Assembly: GCF_000517125.1 (NCBI RefSeq)
Contig: NZ_KI912155.1
Span: forward strand, 745,707-809,706
Direction of reading: 5' to 3'
DNA from: Arthrobacter sp. MA-N2
Lineage (GTDB): Bacteria > Actinomycetota > Actinomycetes > Actinomycetales > Micrococcaceae
DNA length: 64,000 nucleotides
Shown: piece by piece, positions 52,606-60,693 of the stretch
Layout of the letters: the number at the start of each line of letters is the position of its first letter
Numbering within the stretch: the stretch's first letter is position 1
Position numbers and translations under genes: made by a program
Notes under the pieces: model-generated
Told to the model about the DNA's origin: nothing
The model's database searches: none
Seen by the model: only the letters and a program-made list of their open reading frames with translations

Positions 52606-53056
52606 AATTGCGTTCCTTTGGACTCCTCTGCTGGATGCTCTTGCTCCACTTTGTTGCCCTTGCATTCATCGCTTTTTGGCCAACTCCTGTGGACAAGCCA
52701 GCAGCAGGCAGCCTGGCTTGTCTTCTGGATTTCTCCACCAAAACGGTATCCCGGAGTGGTTCAGCTACGGATTCGTCGAGACCTCTGCCAACGTATTCCT
52801 CTTTGCGCCAGCACGCTTCCTTATTGCGTTTACCTTTCCAGGCAAGCGCTGGTGACAGCTCTTGGCGCTCGGGGCAGCTGCATCAGGCGTCCTAGAGCTA
52901 AGCCAGCTGCTGTTTCTGCCACATCGGTCTTCAAGCGTGCAGGACATCCTGATGAACACAGTGGGATTCGGAATCGGGCTGATGCATTCGACCCCGTTGA
53001 AACGGCAGCCCCTGCGCCACCCAGCATTGCACGAGCCATCACTCTTGCCGTGTTAA
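52602..53056 (+). pseudogene. VanZ-like membrane protein gene, inactivated
   Basis: Conceptual repair gives a VanZ-family protein: KLRSFGLLCWMLLLHFVAL and FIAFWPTPVDKPAAG from the GTG start, then after a one-base loss near 52730 HQNGIPEWFSYGFVE and NVFLFAPARFLIAFTFPGKRW, then a TGA at 52853 where Trp is expected, then QLLALGAAASGVLELSQLL and DILMNTVGFGIG. The last block holds the conserved ELxQ and Dx3NTxG motifs. VanZ proteins affect teichoic acid/glycopeptide tolerance. Two independent lesions make it very probably non-functional. Confidence 0.82.
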
Positions 53057-53110
53057 CTTGTAAAACACAGGTGTCACGCGCGCCTGCCAGCTAGTGAAAG
53101 AGCTATACCT

Positions 53111-53713
53111 TTGGAATCGCCCCAAGCCGTTCGGATCCTCACCGTCTGCACCGGCAACATCTGCCGCTCCCCCGTCGCCGAGCGCTTGCTTCAGGCAGGT
53201 CTAAATCAAGTTCTCCCCGGCGGTTTCGAAGTCCGCAGCGCCGGCATCAGGGCTATGGTGGGCAGCCCCATCCAACCACTGTCCGCGGACATCATCCGCA
53301 CCTACGGCGGCACACCCGATGACTTTGCCGCCCGGCAGCTCGCCCAGACGATCCTCAGGGAGGCCGACCTGGTGCTCACCATGGCATCAAACCACCGCGG
53401 GGAAGTTCTGCAGATGGACGCGTCCCTGTTGAAACGGACATTCACCATCCGTGAGTTCGCGCGGATGCTGACTGCACTGGAAGAACGAGGCGACGCAGCG
53501 CCGTCGGGCTCCGGCTACATCCAGCAGTGGCGGGAACTACCCGCACGCGCATCATCCGTGCGCCACCTGGTCCTGGCAGCCACGCCGGCGGACAACGACA
53601 TCGCGGACCCCTACAATCAAGGCGCCGAGGCATATCTGCGGATGGAAGACGAGCTGGCTCCGGCGCTCCTCAGGATTCTCCGCTACGCACGGCTAACCAT
53701 GCAAGAGTCCTAG
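53111..53713 (+). CDS. Low-molecular-weight protein tyrosine phosphatase (Wzb-like)
   Basis: A 200-residue LMW-PTPase. The P-loop CTGNICRSP (residues 14-22) contains the nucleophilic cysteine and the arginine, and ADPYNQG near residue 160 has the general acid Asp. It should remove phosphate from the BY-kinase encoded at 30949, the usual Wzc/Wzb pair controlling polymer length. Start is TTG at 53111 without a strong ribosome site (GAAAGAG is the best match). It lies 54 bp after the VanZ remnant. The C-terminal 40 residues are slightly longer than in classic Wzb. Confidence 0.88.
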   Translation: MESPQAVRILTVCTGNICRSPVAERLLQAGLNQVLPGGFEVRSAGIRAMVGSPIQPLSADIIRTYGGTPDDFAARQLAQTILREADLVLTMASNHRGEVLQMDASLLKRTFTIREFARMLTALEERGDAAPSGSGYIQQWRELPARASSVRHLVLAATPADNDIADPYNQGAEAYLRMEDELAPALLRILRYARLTMQES

Positions 53714-53714
53714 C

Positions 53715-53732
53715 TCGCCCACGGTCGGGCGA
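53715..53732. terminator. Short hairpin between convergent ptp and galU genes
   Basis: TCGCCC and GGGCGA pair across a 6-nt loop in the 21-bp gap between convergent stops. No T-run follows on either strand, so activity as a terminator is uncertain. Confidence 0.35.
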
Positions 53733-53734
53733 AA

Positions 53735-54625
53735 CTAACCGAGGAATTCCTTCATCCAAGCCTTCAGGTCTTCGCCGAACTCGGGCCGCTCGGACGCCAG
53801 CGTGATGACGGCCTTCAAATAGCTGAGCTTGTCCCCGGTATCGTAGCGACGTCCACGGAAGACGACTCCGTACACGCCGGCTCCTTCGCCATCACCCTTC
53901 GCAAGGGTCTGGAGTGCGTCGGTCAGCTGAATCTCCCCACCGCGACCTGGGCCGGTCTCTTCAAGGACATCGAACACAGCCGGATGCAGGACATAGCGTC
54001 CGATGACAGCCAAATTTGATGGCGCTTCCTCAACCGAAGGCTTCTCCACCAAGCTGTTGACCCGGACGTAGTCCTCCCCCTCAATGACCGTGATGTCAGC
54101 GCAGCCATACGCACTGATCTGCGACGGCTCCACCTCAATGAGGGCAATCACCGAGCCGCCGGTCTTCGCCTGCACATCGATCATCGTAGTTAGGAGCTGG
54201 TCCCGCGCATCAATAAGATCGTCGCCCAACAGCACGGCAAAAGGTTCGTCGCCCACGTGCTGCCTAGCGCACAGCACCGCATGGCCCAAGCCCTTCGGCT
54301 CACCCTGGCGCACGAAGTGGATGGGTCCGAGCCCGGAAGCATGCTGCACGGCGGCCAAGCGTGCGACGTCGCCCTTCAGCTCCAAGGTACGCTCCAGCGC
54401 AGGTGCCCGGTCAAAGTGGTCTTCCAAGGAACGCTTGTTGCGCCCGGTGATCATCAGCAAGTCGCTGAGGCCCGCATTCACGGCCTCCTCAACCACATAC
54501 TGGATGGCCGGCACATCAACCACCGGCAACATTTCCTTCGGCATCGCCTTGGTGGCAGGCAAGAAACGCGTGCCCAACCCGGCAGCCGGAATAACTGCTT
54601 TGCGAACTGATTTCCCCATAGTCAT
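53735..54625 (-). CDS. galU: UTP-glucose-1-phosphate uridylyltransferase
   Basis: A 296-residue enzyme making UDP-glucose, the precursor of UDP-glucuronate in this locus. The N-terminus has VRKAVIPAAGLGTRFLPATK, with the nucleotide-binding GxGTR and the active lysine PKEMLPVVDVPAIQYVVEEA; EEAVNAGLSDLLMITGR and FAVLLGDDLID follow, then LVEKPSVEEAPSNLAVIGRY. ATG at 54625 is preceded 7 nt by TAAAAT and no ribosome site, so the mRNA seems leaderless; ATG at 54619 is a close alternative. Confidence 0.93.
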   Translation of the reverse strand: MTMGKSVRKAVIPAAGLGTRFLPATKAMPKEMLPVVDVPAIQYVVEEAVNAGLSDLLMITGRNKRSLEDHFDRAPALERTLELKGDVARLAAVQHASGLGPIHFVRQGEPKGLGHAVLCARQHVGDEPFAVLLGDDLIDARDQLLTTMIDVQAKTGGSVIALIEVEPSQISAYGCADITVIEGEDYVRVNSLVEKPSVEEAPSNLAVIGRYVLHPAVFDVLEETGPGRGGEIQLTDALQTLAKGDGEGAGVYGVVFRGRRYDTGDKLSYLKAVITLASERPEFGEDLKAWMKEFLG

Positions 54626-54632
54626 ACGGCAG

Positions 54633-54638
54633 ATTTTA
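54633..54638 (-). promoter_or_regulatory. -10 box of a leaderless galU transcript
   Basis: TAAAAT on the minus strand lies exactly 7 nt before the ATG at 54625. Confidence 0.45.
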
Positions 54639-54702
54639 CGAACGGATTTACTAATCGACGAATCCTCGAGGCAAAATTTCGACGCAACCGGCCAGGAAGT
54701 CG

Positions 54703-55179
54703 CTAGCTCCGCGCTTTCCGCACCGGGTGCTCGCTCAGGATCGAGAGGCGATTGAAGGCGTTGATGCCGATGCATGCCATGCACAGCACGCTGATCTGCT
54801 CCTCCGTATAGACCTGACGAGCACGGGAAAACAGCTCGGCCGTGGGACGCCCACTGCTCATGCGTGTAATCTGTTCGGCCAACTCAAGCGCCACCTTTTC
54901 GGCCTCACTGAAGAGCGTCACCTCGCCGTACACCGGCACCAACGCGAGCCGCTGCTCGGTCTCGCCATAGCTGATGGCGCGGCGATGGTGCAGGTCTAGG
55001 CAAAAGGCACAGCCGTTGATCTGCGACGCCCGGTAGTTCACCAACTCCAGCGTGCGGCGCGGGATACCAGTCCGATCCGCTTCCGCAGTGACTTGCTCCG
55101 CGTAACCAGAGAGGGCTTGATAGAGTCCGGGCAGTTGCTTGTCCAGGTAACCCGCGAGCCGCGGCGTATTTTCGCTCAT
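54703..55179 (-). CDS. Carboxymuconolactone decarboxylase/AhpD-family protein
   Basis: A 158-residue all-helical protein with the AhpD-type active site INGCAFCLDLH (Cys-x2-Cys followed by His near residues 57-64), and VLCMACIGINAFNRL near the C-terminus. Members with this CxxC/H set act as alkylhydroperoxide-related or thiol-disulfide reductases. The protein lacks the features of the ring-cleavage decarboxylase. It stands alone on the minus strand, 77 bp upstream of galU. Confidence 0.85.
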   Translation of the reverse strand: MSENTPRLAGYLDKQLPGLYQALSGYAEQVTAEADRTGIPRRTLELVNYRASQINGCAFCLDLHHRRAISYGETEQRLALVPVYGEVTLFSEAEKVALELAEQITRMSSGRPTAELFSRARQVYTEEQISVLCMACIGINAFNRLSILSEHPVRKARS

Positions 55180-55204
55180 CCGCCGAGCATAACCGAGGGG
55201 CCTC

Positions 55205-55813
55205 TCAGCCAGCCGGGATTTCGACGTAGTAGATGGTGCCCGCGGCCGGGGCGAGGAAACGATGGGTTGCGTGGCGGACTGGGCGGTAGAGATGACCGAA
55301 GGGGTCGCGTACGGTGGCGTGTTCCAGGTGATCCAGTTCCGCGAGGAAACTGTCGACCTCCCGGAGTGTTGCCGGCTGTGATTTTTCGCCGACTACATCT
55401 ACCGCCCAAGGGGTCCCTGTCTCCGTGCCGGCGTGTTCGAGGAAAAGCGTTTCAAACAGTTCGGCCACAAGCGCTTCCCGGTCTACCGGCAAGAGGCGCT
55501 GCAAGCGATGGGCCTGCGCGTTCCGGTGCCGGTTGTTCATCCATGCCTGGCGGAGCCAACTGAATTCCACCGGCCCAAACGAGGGGCCCAGGCACAGCTT
55601 GCGGTCCGCATCCAGAGTCAAGCGGCAGTCGTTGCCGGCCCGGTCAAGGACGCAGGCGGCTTCGTCAACGTATTCCACGTCCTCGAGCATCGCTGACTCT
55701 GACGGGTAGTAGGTGAAGTCACCGATGTCATCGACCACTACGTAGTCCTCGGGACGCGCAAGCAAGGCCTTGGCATCAGCTGCCGTTCCGTTAGCGAAGG
55801 CAATACGCTTCAT
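55205..55813 (-). CDS. Uncharacterised protein with hydrophilic beta-rich C-terminus
   Basis: A 202-residue soluble protein beginning MKRIAFANGTAADAKALL, without signal or membrane segment. Visible features are an acidic first third (DYVVVDDIGDF), a Trp-containing middle (EFSWLRQAWMNNRHRN) and a C-terminal end with HATHRFLAPAAGTIYYVEI. I do not recognise a family. ATG at 55813 is taken because AGGAG lies about 10 nt before it. A 178-bp gap without further genes separates it from the DUF2127 gene. Confidence 0.7.
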   Translation of the reverse strand: MKRIAFANGTAADAKALLARPEDYVVVDDIGDFTYYPSESAMLEDVEYVDEAACVLDRAGNDCRLTLDADRKLCLGPSFGPVEFSWLRQAWMNNRHRNAQAHRLQRLLPVDREALVAELFETLFLEHAGTETGTPWAVDVVGEKSQPATLREVDSFLAELDHLEHATVRDPFGHLYRPVRHATHRFLAPAAGTIYYVEIPAG

Positions 55814-55947
55814 GGTGAGTTCATCTCCTGTGGCGGACCGGTCCACGGCCCGGATGGCTATGGATTCCTCTCTTTCATCAGATCACCCAGCTGAGTGGCC
55901 GCCTGGATCTTAATGTGTTCCATATACCCGCGGGCGTAGATTTAGCA

Positions 55948-55986
55948 CTCCCTTAATGGGCTTGTAAGTTTGGTTACTGAAGGGAG
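55948..55986 (+). promoter_or_regulatory. Hairpin that can hide the DUF2127 ribosome-binding site
   Basis: CTCCCTT (55948-55954) is complementary to AAGGGAG (55980-55986), which contains the Shine-Dalgarno of the gene starting at 55992. In the transcript the 7-bp helix would block initiation, with a 25-nt loop. Confidence 0.38.
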
Positions 55987-55991
55987 GCGTC

Positions 55992-56507
55992 ATGGGAACG
56001 AATTCATCAGGAACCACCGCGCTCGACAGGACATTTCGCGTCAGCCTCATCCTCAAGGGCCTGGACGGCGTTCTGGAGTTGATCGGCGGCATTCTCCTTC
56101 TGTTGGTCACTCCCCAACAAATCGGAGACCTGGCCCGCTTCCTCACGCAGCACGAACTCGCCCAAGACCCGCACGACTTCGTGGCGAACAGCCTGCTTCA
56201 CGTGACTTCGAACCTCTCCGGCTCAGCCACACTGTTCGGAGCCATCTACCTGCTGCTCCACGGCCTGGTCAAAATCGTCCTGGTGTGGGCCGTCCTGAAG
56301 GACAAGCTCTGGGCCTACCCTTGGATGATCGCCTTCCTGCTCGTCTTCATCATTTACCAGGCCTACCGGATCCTCGTGGTCTTCTCCTGGGGTCTCATCC
56401 TCCTGACGGCCTTCGACATTTTCATCGTGTGGATCACCGGGCGCGAATACCGCATCCACCGGGCACGGAATCAGCAGCCCTCCCCCACCCCTCAGTCGAC
56501 CGCCTAA
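55992..56507 (+). CDS. DUF2127 family membrane protein
   Basis: A 171-residue integral membrane protein. It has four hydrophobic helices, beginning VSLILKGLDGVLELIGGILLL, with the DUF2127 blocks FGAIYLLLHGLVKIVLVWAVL and KDKLWAYPWMIAFLLVFIIYQ, and FDIFIVWITGREY at the end. Function is unknown. GGGAGG is placed 5 nt before the ATG. A hairpin may regulate access to it. Confidence 0.85.
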   Translation: MGTNSSGTTALDRTFRVSLILKGLDGVLELIGGILLLLVTPQQIGDLARFLTQHELAQDPHDFVANSLLHVTSNLSGSATLFGAIYLLLHGLVKIVLVWAVLKDKLWAYPWMIAFLLVFIIYQAYRILVVFSWGLILLTAFDIFIVWITGREYRIHRARNQQPSPTPQSTA

Positions 56508-56550
56508 GGCAACCCTCCGCCGTCGGGCCCTCAAGAAAATTCCTCCCACC

Positions 56551-56577
56551 TGTCCTTTCCGCGCTATCCCGCCCGTC
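56551..56577 (+). promoter_or_regulatory. Candidate ECF42-type promoter of the DGPF/sigma module
   Basis: TGTCCT (56551-56556), a 17-bp spacer and CGTC (56574-56577) lie 36 bp upstream of the first DGPF gene. The elements resemble the TGTC-type -35 and CGTC-type -10 sites described for ECF42 sigma factors; autoregulation would be expected. Confidence 0.42.
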
Positions 56578-56612
56578 GTAGTGATGTAACAACCCACAAG
56601 AAGGAGCCAACA

Positions 56613-56948
56613 ATGGAGTACATGCTTTTCATCTGCACCGATCCCACAGCCCCGAAATACGTGGCCGCAGAGGACAACATCGCCGAATGGGGAGCCGAGA
56701 TGGAATCGCGCGGCGTCGCCCTTCACGGTGACCGGCTGCGCCCCGTCTCGGACGCAACCACCGTCACGGTGCGCGGGGGCGAAGTGATCGTCTCGGACGG
56801 ACCGTTCGCCGAGACAAAGGAATGGATCGCCGGCTACGACATCATCAAGTGCGCCGACCTCGACGAAGCTATCGAAGTGGCATCCAAACACCCCATGGCA
56901 CGATTCGGCAAAATCGAGATCCGCCCCGTGTGGCCCCTCGGCGAGTAG
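56613..56948 (+). CDS. DGPF/YCII-domain protein
   Basis: A 111-residue YCII-fold protein. It has EYMLFICTDPTAP at the N-terminus and VSDGPFAETKEWIAGYDII near residue 58, with the DGPF motif. Such proteins regularly accompany ECF42 sigma factors. The role is unproven; in other bacteria they have been proposed to bind small ligands or to take part in stress responses. AGGAG lies 8 nt before the ATG. It is the first gene of a three-gene unit with the sigma factor and a second DGPF protein. Confidence 0.9.
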   Translation: MEYMLFICTDPTAPKYVAAEDNIAEWGAEMESRGVALHGDRLRPVSDATTVTVRGGEVIVSDGPFAETKEWIAGYDIIKCADLDEAIEVASKHPMARFGKIEIRPVWPLGE

Positions 56949-56990
56949 CGATCCGAGGCGTGGCGGGTACTGCCGACCGAGGAGGGTGGC

Positions 56991-58316
56991 ATGGCGCCAG
57001 AGCTGACTGACGTGCAGACCGCCGTCGCGGCCGCGTCCACAGACGAAACTGCCAGAATCACCGCGACCCTCATCCGGGTCACCGGCGATTGGAGCCTGGC
57101 CGAGGATTGCGTCCAAGATGCGTTCGCCCGCGCCCTGGCGGACTGGCCCGAGCGCGGCATTCCGCGGAACCCCGGGGCGTGGCTGACCACCGTGGCCAAG
57201 AACAAGGCGATCGACCGCTTGCGGAGCGCCGCCAGCGAAAAGCGGGCCGTCCGCGAACTCGCGATTCTCACTGAGCTCGAAGGGCTCGCAGAAGAGGGGA
57301 TCAGCAATCCAGCGGCCGACGACGACCGCTTGCGGCTGATTCACACCTGCTGTCACCCGGCCCTCCCCTTGGAAGCCCGGGTAGCGCTGACCCTACGCAC
57401 CGTTGCGGGGCTGACGGTAAGCGAGATTGCCCGCGCATTCCTCGTCTCGGAAGCCACCATGTCGAAAAGGCTCGTCCGGGCCCGCGTCAAAATACTCGAC
57501 GCCGGCATCCCCTACCGCGTGCCGCCCCCGGAGCTGATCTCCGAACGCACCGGCGGAATCCTGGCCGTGCTCTACCTCATGTTCAACGAAGGCTACTCGG
57601 CCACCGGAGGCGACTCCTTGATCCGCGAACCCCTGGTCCGGGAAGCCATCCGCCTCACCCGCCTGCTGGTCACCTTGCTGGACCGTTCCCCGCAAGAACC
57701 AGAGGCAATGGGTCTCTTGGCGCTCATGCTGTTCCACCACGCCCGGCGAAACACCCGAACAGACGCGGCAGGAGACTTGGTGACCCTCGAAGACCAGAAC
57801 CGCGGACTATGGGACAGCGCGGCGATCACGGAAGCCACCACGCTCCTCGCAACTGCCGAGCGATGCGGCACCTCACACCGTATCCAGCCCGGCAGCTACC
57901 GTGTCCAGGCCGCCATCGCGGCCTGCCATATGACCGCCCGCACCTCGAACACCACAGACTTCGCCCGGGTGGCGGCACTGTATGACACCCTGGCCCGGAT
58001 ATCGCCGTCGCCGGTCATCGAACTCAACCGTGCAGTCGCCGTCGCCATGTCCCAAGGACCGGAGGCAGGGCTTGCCCTCATCGAGCAACTGGAGCAAACA
58101 CGCACGCTCGAGGGGTACTACCTCCTACCGGCCGCCAAAGCCGACCTCCTGCGGCGGCTCGGAAGAAAAACAGAAGCCAGCCACGAATACCGGCGGGCCC
58201 GGGAACTCGCACCCTCCGAGGTGGAACGCCGCTACCTCAGCAAACGACTCGCAGAAACGCTCGCAGAAACTAAGGAGAAAAATGAAACACCTACTGATGA
58301 TCCCCAACAACCCTGA
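56991..58316 (+). CDS. ECF42-type RNA polymerase sigma factor with C-terminal TPR-like domain
   Basis: A 441-residue sigma factor of the ECF42 group. Residues 18-85 are sigma region 2 (ATLIRVTGDWSLAEDCVQ, DAFARALADWPERG), residues 125-175 are region 4 (LTVSEIARAFLVSEATMSK), and the long C-terminal extension (residues 190-430) is the DUF6596/TPR-like domain found in this group (GILAVLYLMFNEGY, ALMLFHHARRNTR, LNRAVAVAMSQGPEAGL, LLRRLGRKTEASHEYRRAR). It is thought to regulate activity without an anti-sigma factor. It overlaps the downstream DGPF gene by 35 nt and follows the first by 42 nt. Confidence 0.9.
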   Translation: MAPELTDVQTAVAAASTDETARITATLIRVTGDWSLAEDCVQDAFARALADWPERGIPRNPGAWLTTVAKNKAIDRLRSAASEKRAVRELAILTELEGLAEEGISNPAADDDRLRLIHTCCHPALPLEARVALTLRTVAGLTVSEIARAFLVSEATMSKRLVRARVKILDAGIPYRVPPPELISERTGGILAVLYLMFNEGYSATGGDSLIREPLVREAIRLTRLLVTLLDRSPQEPEAMGLLALMLFHHARRNTRTDAAGDLVTLEDQNRGLWDSAAITEATTLLATAERCGTSHRIQPGSYRVQAAIAACHMTARTSNTTDFARVAALYDTLARISPSPVIELNRAVAVAMSQGPEAGLALIEQLEQTRTLEGYYLLPAAKADLLRRLGRKTEASHEYRRARELAPSEVERRYLSKRLAETLAETKEKNETPTDDPQQP

Positions 58317-58620
58317 GACCTGGAACGCGCTCCCCGCATCCGAGATCGACCAGATTATGCAAGCGCACACCTCGTTGCAAAAGGAACTCAGGGCCTCCGG
58401 AGAATTCGTGGAAGCCCATGAACTGGGCGAAGAAGCCAAATTCGTCACCAACAACGGCAACGGGCACACCGTGACCGACGGCCCGTTCCTCGAGACCAAG
58501 GAAATCGTGGCCGGCTACTACATCGTGGATTGCGTGGACACCGACCGCGCCGTGGAAATTGCCGGCAAGCTCGGAGAAGCCCGGCTGTGGCCCATCGAGG
58601 TGCGCCGGATAGACCCCTAA
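58282..58620 (+). CDS. DGPF/YCII-domain protein, second copy
   Basis: A 112-residue YCII-fold protein with HLLMIPNNPETWN at the N-terminus and VTDGPFLETKEIVAGYYIV near residue 62, carrying the DGPF motif. It differs from the first copy in its central part (LQKELRASGEFVEAHELGE). The ATG at 58282 is preceded by AAGGAG, inside the 3' end of the sigma gene, so it is translated from within the upstream frame region. Role as for its partner: unknown but tied to the ECF42 module. Confidence 0.9.
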   Translation: MKHLLMIPNNPETWNALPASEIDQIMQAHTSLQKELRASGEFVEAHELGEEAKFVTNNGNGHTVTDGPFLETKEIVAGYYIVDCVDTDRAVEIAGKLGEARLWPIEVRRIDP

Positions 58621-58656
58621 GCAAGGTTCGTCCCGGGAGGTCCCGGCGGCTGGCCA

Positions 58657-59436
58657 CTAGCCCTTGAAGACCGGCGCCCGCTTCTCCTGGAACGCCCGGA
58701 AACCCTCGGCGTAATCCTCGGTCTTGCAGAGCCGCGCCTGTTCGTTGTTCTCTTCAGTCATCGCGTCCCACAAGCCAAGGCGCTGGTCACGGATGTGCGC
58801 CACGAGCTCCTTGCTGGCGTTGAACGCGCCCGTGGCACCCGCAGCCACCCGCTCCACGATGATCCGCGTGGCCTCCAACAAGGCGTCATCAGGCATGACG
58901 CGGCTGAACATTCCCTGCGCCACGGCCTCGGCACCGCTGATCAGGTCTGCCGTGTAAATGAGGTCCAGCGTCCGGTGCATGCCCAGGCGCTCCGTGAAGT
59001 ACCAGTGCCCGCCCGAATCCAAGGTGGCCCCCAGCTTGGCGAACGGCGAACCGAACTTGGCATTCTCCGCCACGTACACCACGTCCGTGGCAAGCAACAG
59101 CCCAAGCCCGACGCCGAGGCACGCACCATGCGCAGCCGCGAACGTCGGAGCGGGGAAAGCAGCCATCTTCTTCAACAGCGGCTCCACCAGCCCGCTGAGA
59201 TAAGCCTTCGCGTCGTCGCTCTCCGGCGTCACACCCGCAATGTCGCGTCCCGCGCAAAAGGCGCGGCCCTCTCCGCGCAAGAGCAGCGCCCGCACCATGC
59301 CGCGAGAGGCGGCGGCAGCGGCGTCGTCGTACGCCTTAGCGAGATCCGCCAGCGCGGCCTCGTCCAGCGAATTCAGTTTCTCCGGGGCGTTGAGGACAAT
59401 TTCGGCAATGCCGTTGGCGATGGAGAGCTCGATCAT
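58657..59436 (-). CDS. Enoyl-CoA hydratase/isomerase of the phenylacetate cluster
   Basis: A 259-residue crotonase-fold enzyme. Oxyanion-hole elements are GRAFCAGRDIAG near residue 60 and AAHGACLGVGLGLLLATDV near residue 103. The usual first glutamate position in the crotonase active site is occupied by non-acidic residues in the segment FAKLGATLDSGGHW, where aspartate 141 appears instead. The reaction fits ring-opened phenylacetyl-CoA intermediates (PaaF/PaaG-type hydration or isomerisation), judged mainly from its place 11 bp downstream of paaE. Which of the two roles it has cannot be decided. Confidence 0.85.
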   Translation of the reverse strand: MIELSIANGIAEIVLNAPEKLNSLDEAALADLAKAYDDAAAAASRGMVRALLLRGEGRAFCAGRDIAGVTPESDDAKAYLSGLVEPLLKKMAAFPAPTFAAAHGACLGVGLGLLLATDVVYVAENAKFGSPFAKLGATLDSGGHWYFTERLGMHRTLDLIYTADLISGAEAVAQGMFSRVMPDDALLEATRIIVERVAAGATGAFNASKELVAHIRDQRLGLWDAMTEENNEQARLCKTEDYAEGFRAFQEKRAPVFKG

Positions 59437-59447
59437 TCGTTTATTCC

Positions 59448-60683
59448 TTAGACGTCGAAATCGACCGTGACGGATTCACTCGTGGGGTGGGACTGGCAAG
59501 TGAGCACGTAACCCTTGTCCAACTCATCCTGCTCCAAGGCGTAGTTCTCGTCCATGCTGACCGTCCCGCTGACGAGTTTCGCGCGGCACGTGCCACACAC
59601 GCCACCCGCGCACGCGAACGGCACATCCGGGCGGACACGCAAAGCAGCGTTGAGGATCGACTCCCGGGCGTGCGTGGGACTGGCCACCTCACCCTGCAGG
59701 CCGTCGAGCTTGAAGGTGATCTTGAACGTCTCCTGCGACTCGTCCACTACGACGGGCCGGCCGGCGTTGCCCTCGGGGCGGTCCGGGCGGCCGGTGGTGA
59801 ACAGCTCGAAACGCACGTGCTCAGGATCCACGCCGCGGGCAGCCAGGGTGTCCCGGCAGAGCTGGACCAACTCGAACGGCCCGCAGAGGAACCATTCGTC
59901 CACGTCCTGCGCATGGATCGCGGTCCCCAGCAGCTGCTGCAGCTTCTCGGCGTCGATCCGTCCCGTCATGAGCGGCGCAATGCGCTGCTCGCGCGACAAC
60001 ACATGGTGCAACGCCAAGCGCGCCGGGTACTTATCCTTCAGGTCCGCCAATTCCTCCAGGAACATGACGTCCATGGCGGCCTTGTTGGCATAGATCAGGT
60101 CGAAGCGCGTCTCCGGGTTGGCGGCCAGCAGCGTGCGGGCGATCGCGATCACCGGGGTGATGCCCGAACCGGCGGCGATGGCCACGAAGGAGCCGGCGTC
60201 GCCGAGCTCCCCTGCCATGTCCTGCGGATTGTTCATGGAGTTCATGACGTTCTGCTGGACGGTCTTTCCGTCCTTGCCATGCTTGGAAATGAACGCGCCC
60301 ATGGGGCTCATGACATCCAGCGTGTCGCCGGCCTTGAGCTCCGCGTTCGCCCACGTGGAGAAGAGGCCACCCAAATCCTTCTTGATGGCCACGCGGATCT
60401 CGCTGCTGCCATCCGCGAAGCTGCGCGGCTCGGCGCAAATGGAGTAGCTGCGGCGGACCTCGTGCGGCTCCCCGCTCTCATCCGGAAGCGTGGTCCGCAG
60501 CGCCACGTACTGGCCGGGAAGGTAGTCATACTGGCCGGCGAGCTCAGCAGGAACATCGAACGTGACCTCAATGGCGTCTTCAGTCAGGCGGCGGACTTCC
60601 GAAACGCTGAGGGAACGGAAGGACGCACGACGGCGGCCGGTGGCCTGCGCTTGTTCGGCGGCAGTCTGGCGGACAACGGGCAT
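59448..60683 (-). CDS. paaE: Phenylacetyl-CoA epoxidase reductase subunit PaaE
   Basis: A 411-residue electron-transfer subunit for the ring epoxidase. It has an FAD-binding ferredoxin-reductase domain (EVRRSYSICAEP), an NAD-binding part (AIAAGSGITPVIAIARTL; EWFLCGPFELVQLC) and a C-terminal plant-type [2Fe-2S] ferredoxin domain with CAGGVCGTCRAKLV and a last cysteine in VLTCQSHP. It passes electrons from NADPH to PaaABCD. ATG at 60683 has AAGGA about 6 nt upstream. The gene follows paaD by 10 bp. Confidence 0.93.
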   Translation of the reverse strand: MPVVRQTAAEQAQATGRRRASFRSLSVSEVRRLTEDAIEVTFDVPAELAGQYDYLPGQYVALRTTLPDESGEPHEVRRSYSICAEPRSFADGSSEIRVAIKKDLGGLFSTWANAELKAGDTLDVMSPMGAFISKHGKDGKTVQQNVMNSMNNPQDMAGELGDAGSFVAIAAGSGITPVIAIARTLLAANPETRFDLIYANKAAMDVMFLEELADLKDKYPARLALHHVLSREQRIAPLMTGRIDAEKLQQLLGTAIHAQDVDEWFLCGPFELVQLCRDTLAARGVDPEHVRFELFTTGRPDRPEGNAGRPVVVDESQETFKITFKLDGLQGEVASPTHARESILNAALRVRPDVPFACAGGVCGTCRAKLVSGTVSMDENYALEQDELDKGYVLTCQSHPTSESVTVDFDV

Positions 60684-60693
60684 GTCAGATTCC

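Noticed and set aside
52494..53094. Two overlapping frames in the VanZ region as separate genes
   Set aside because: VanZ homology passes from one frame to the other and then through a TGA, so this is one broken gene.
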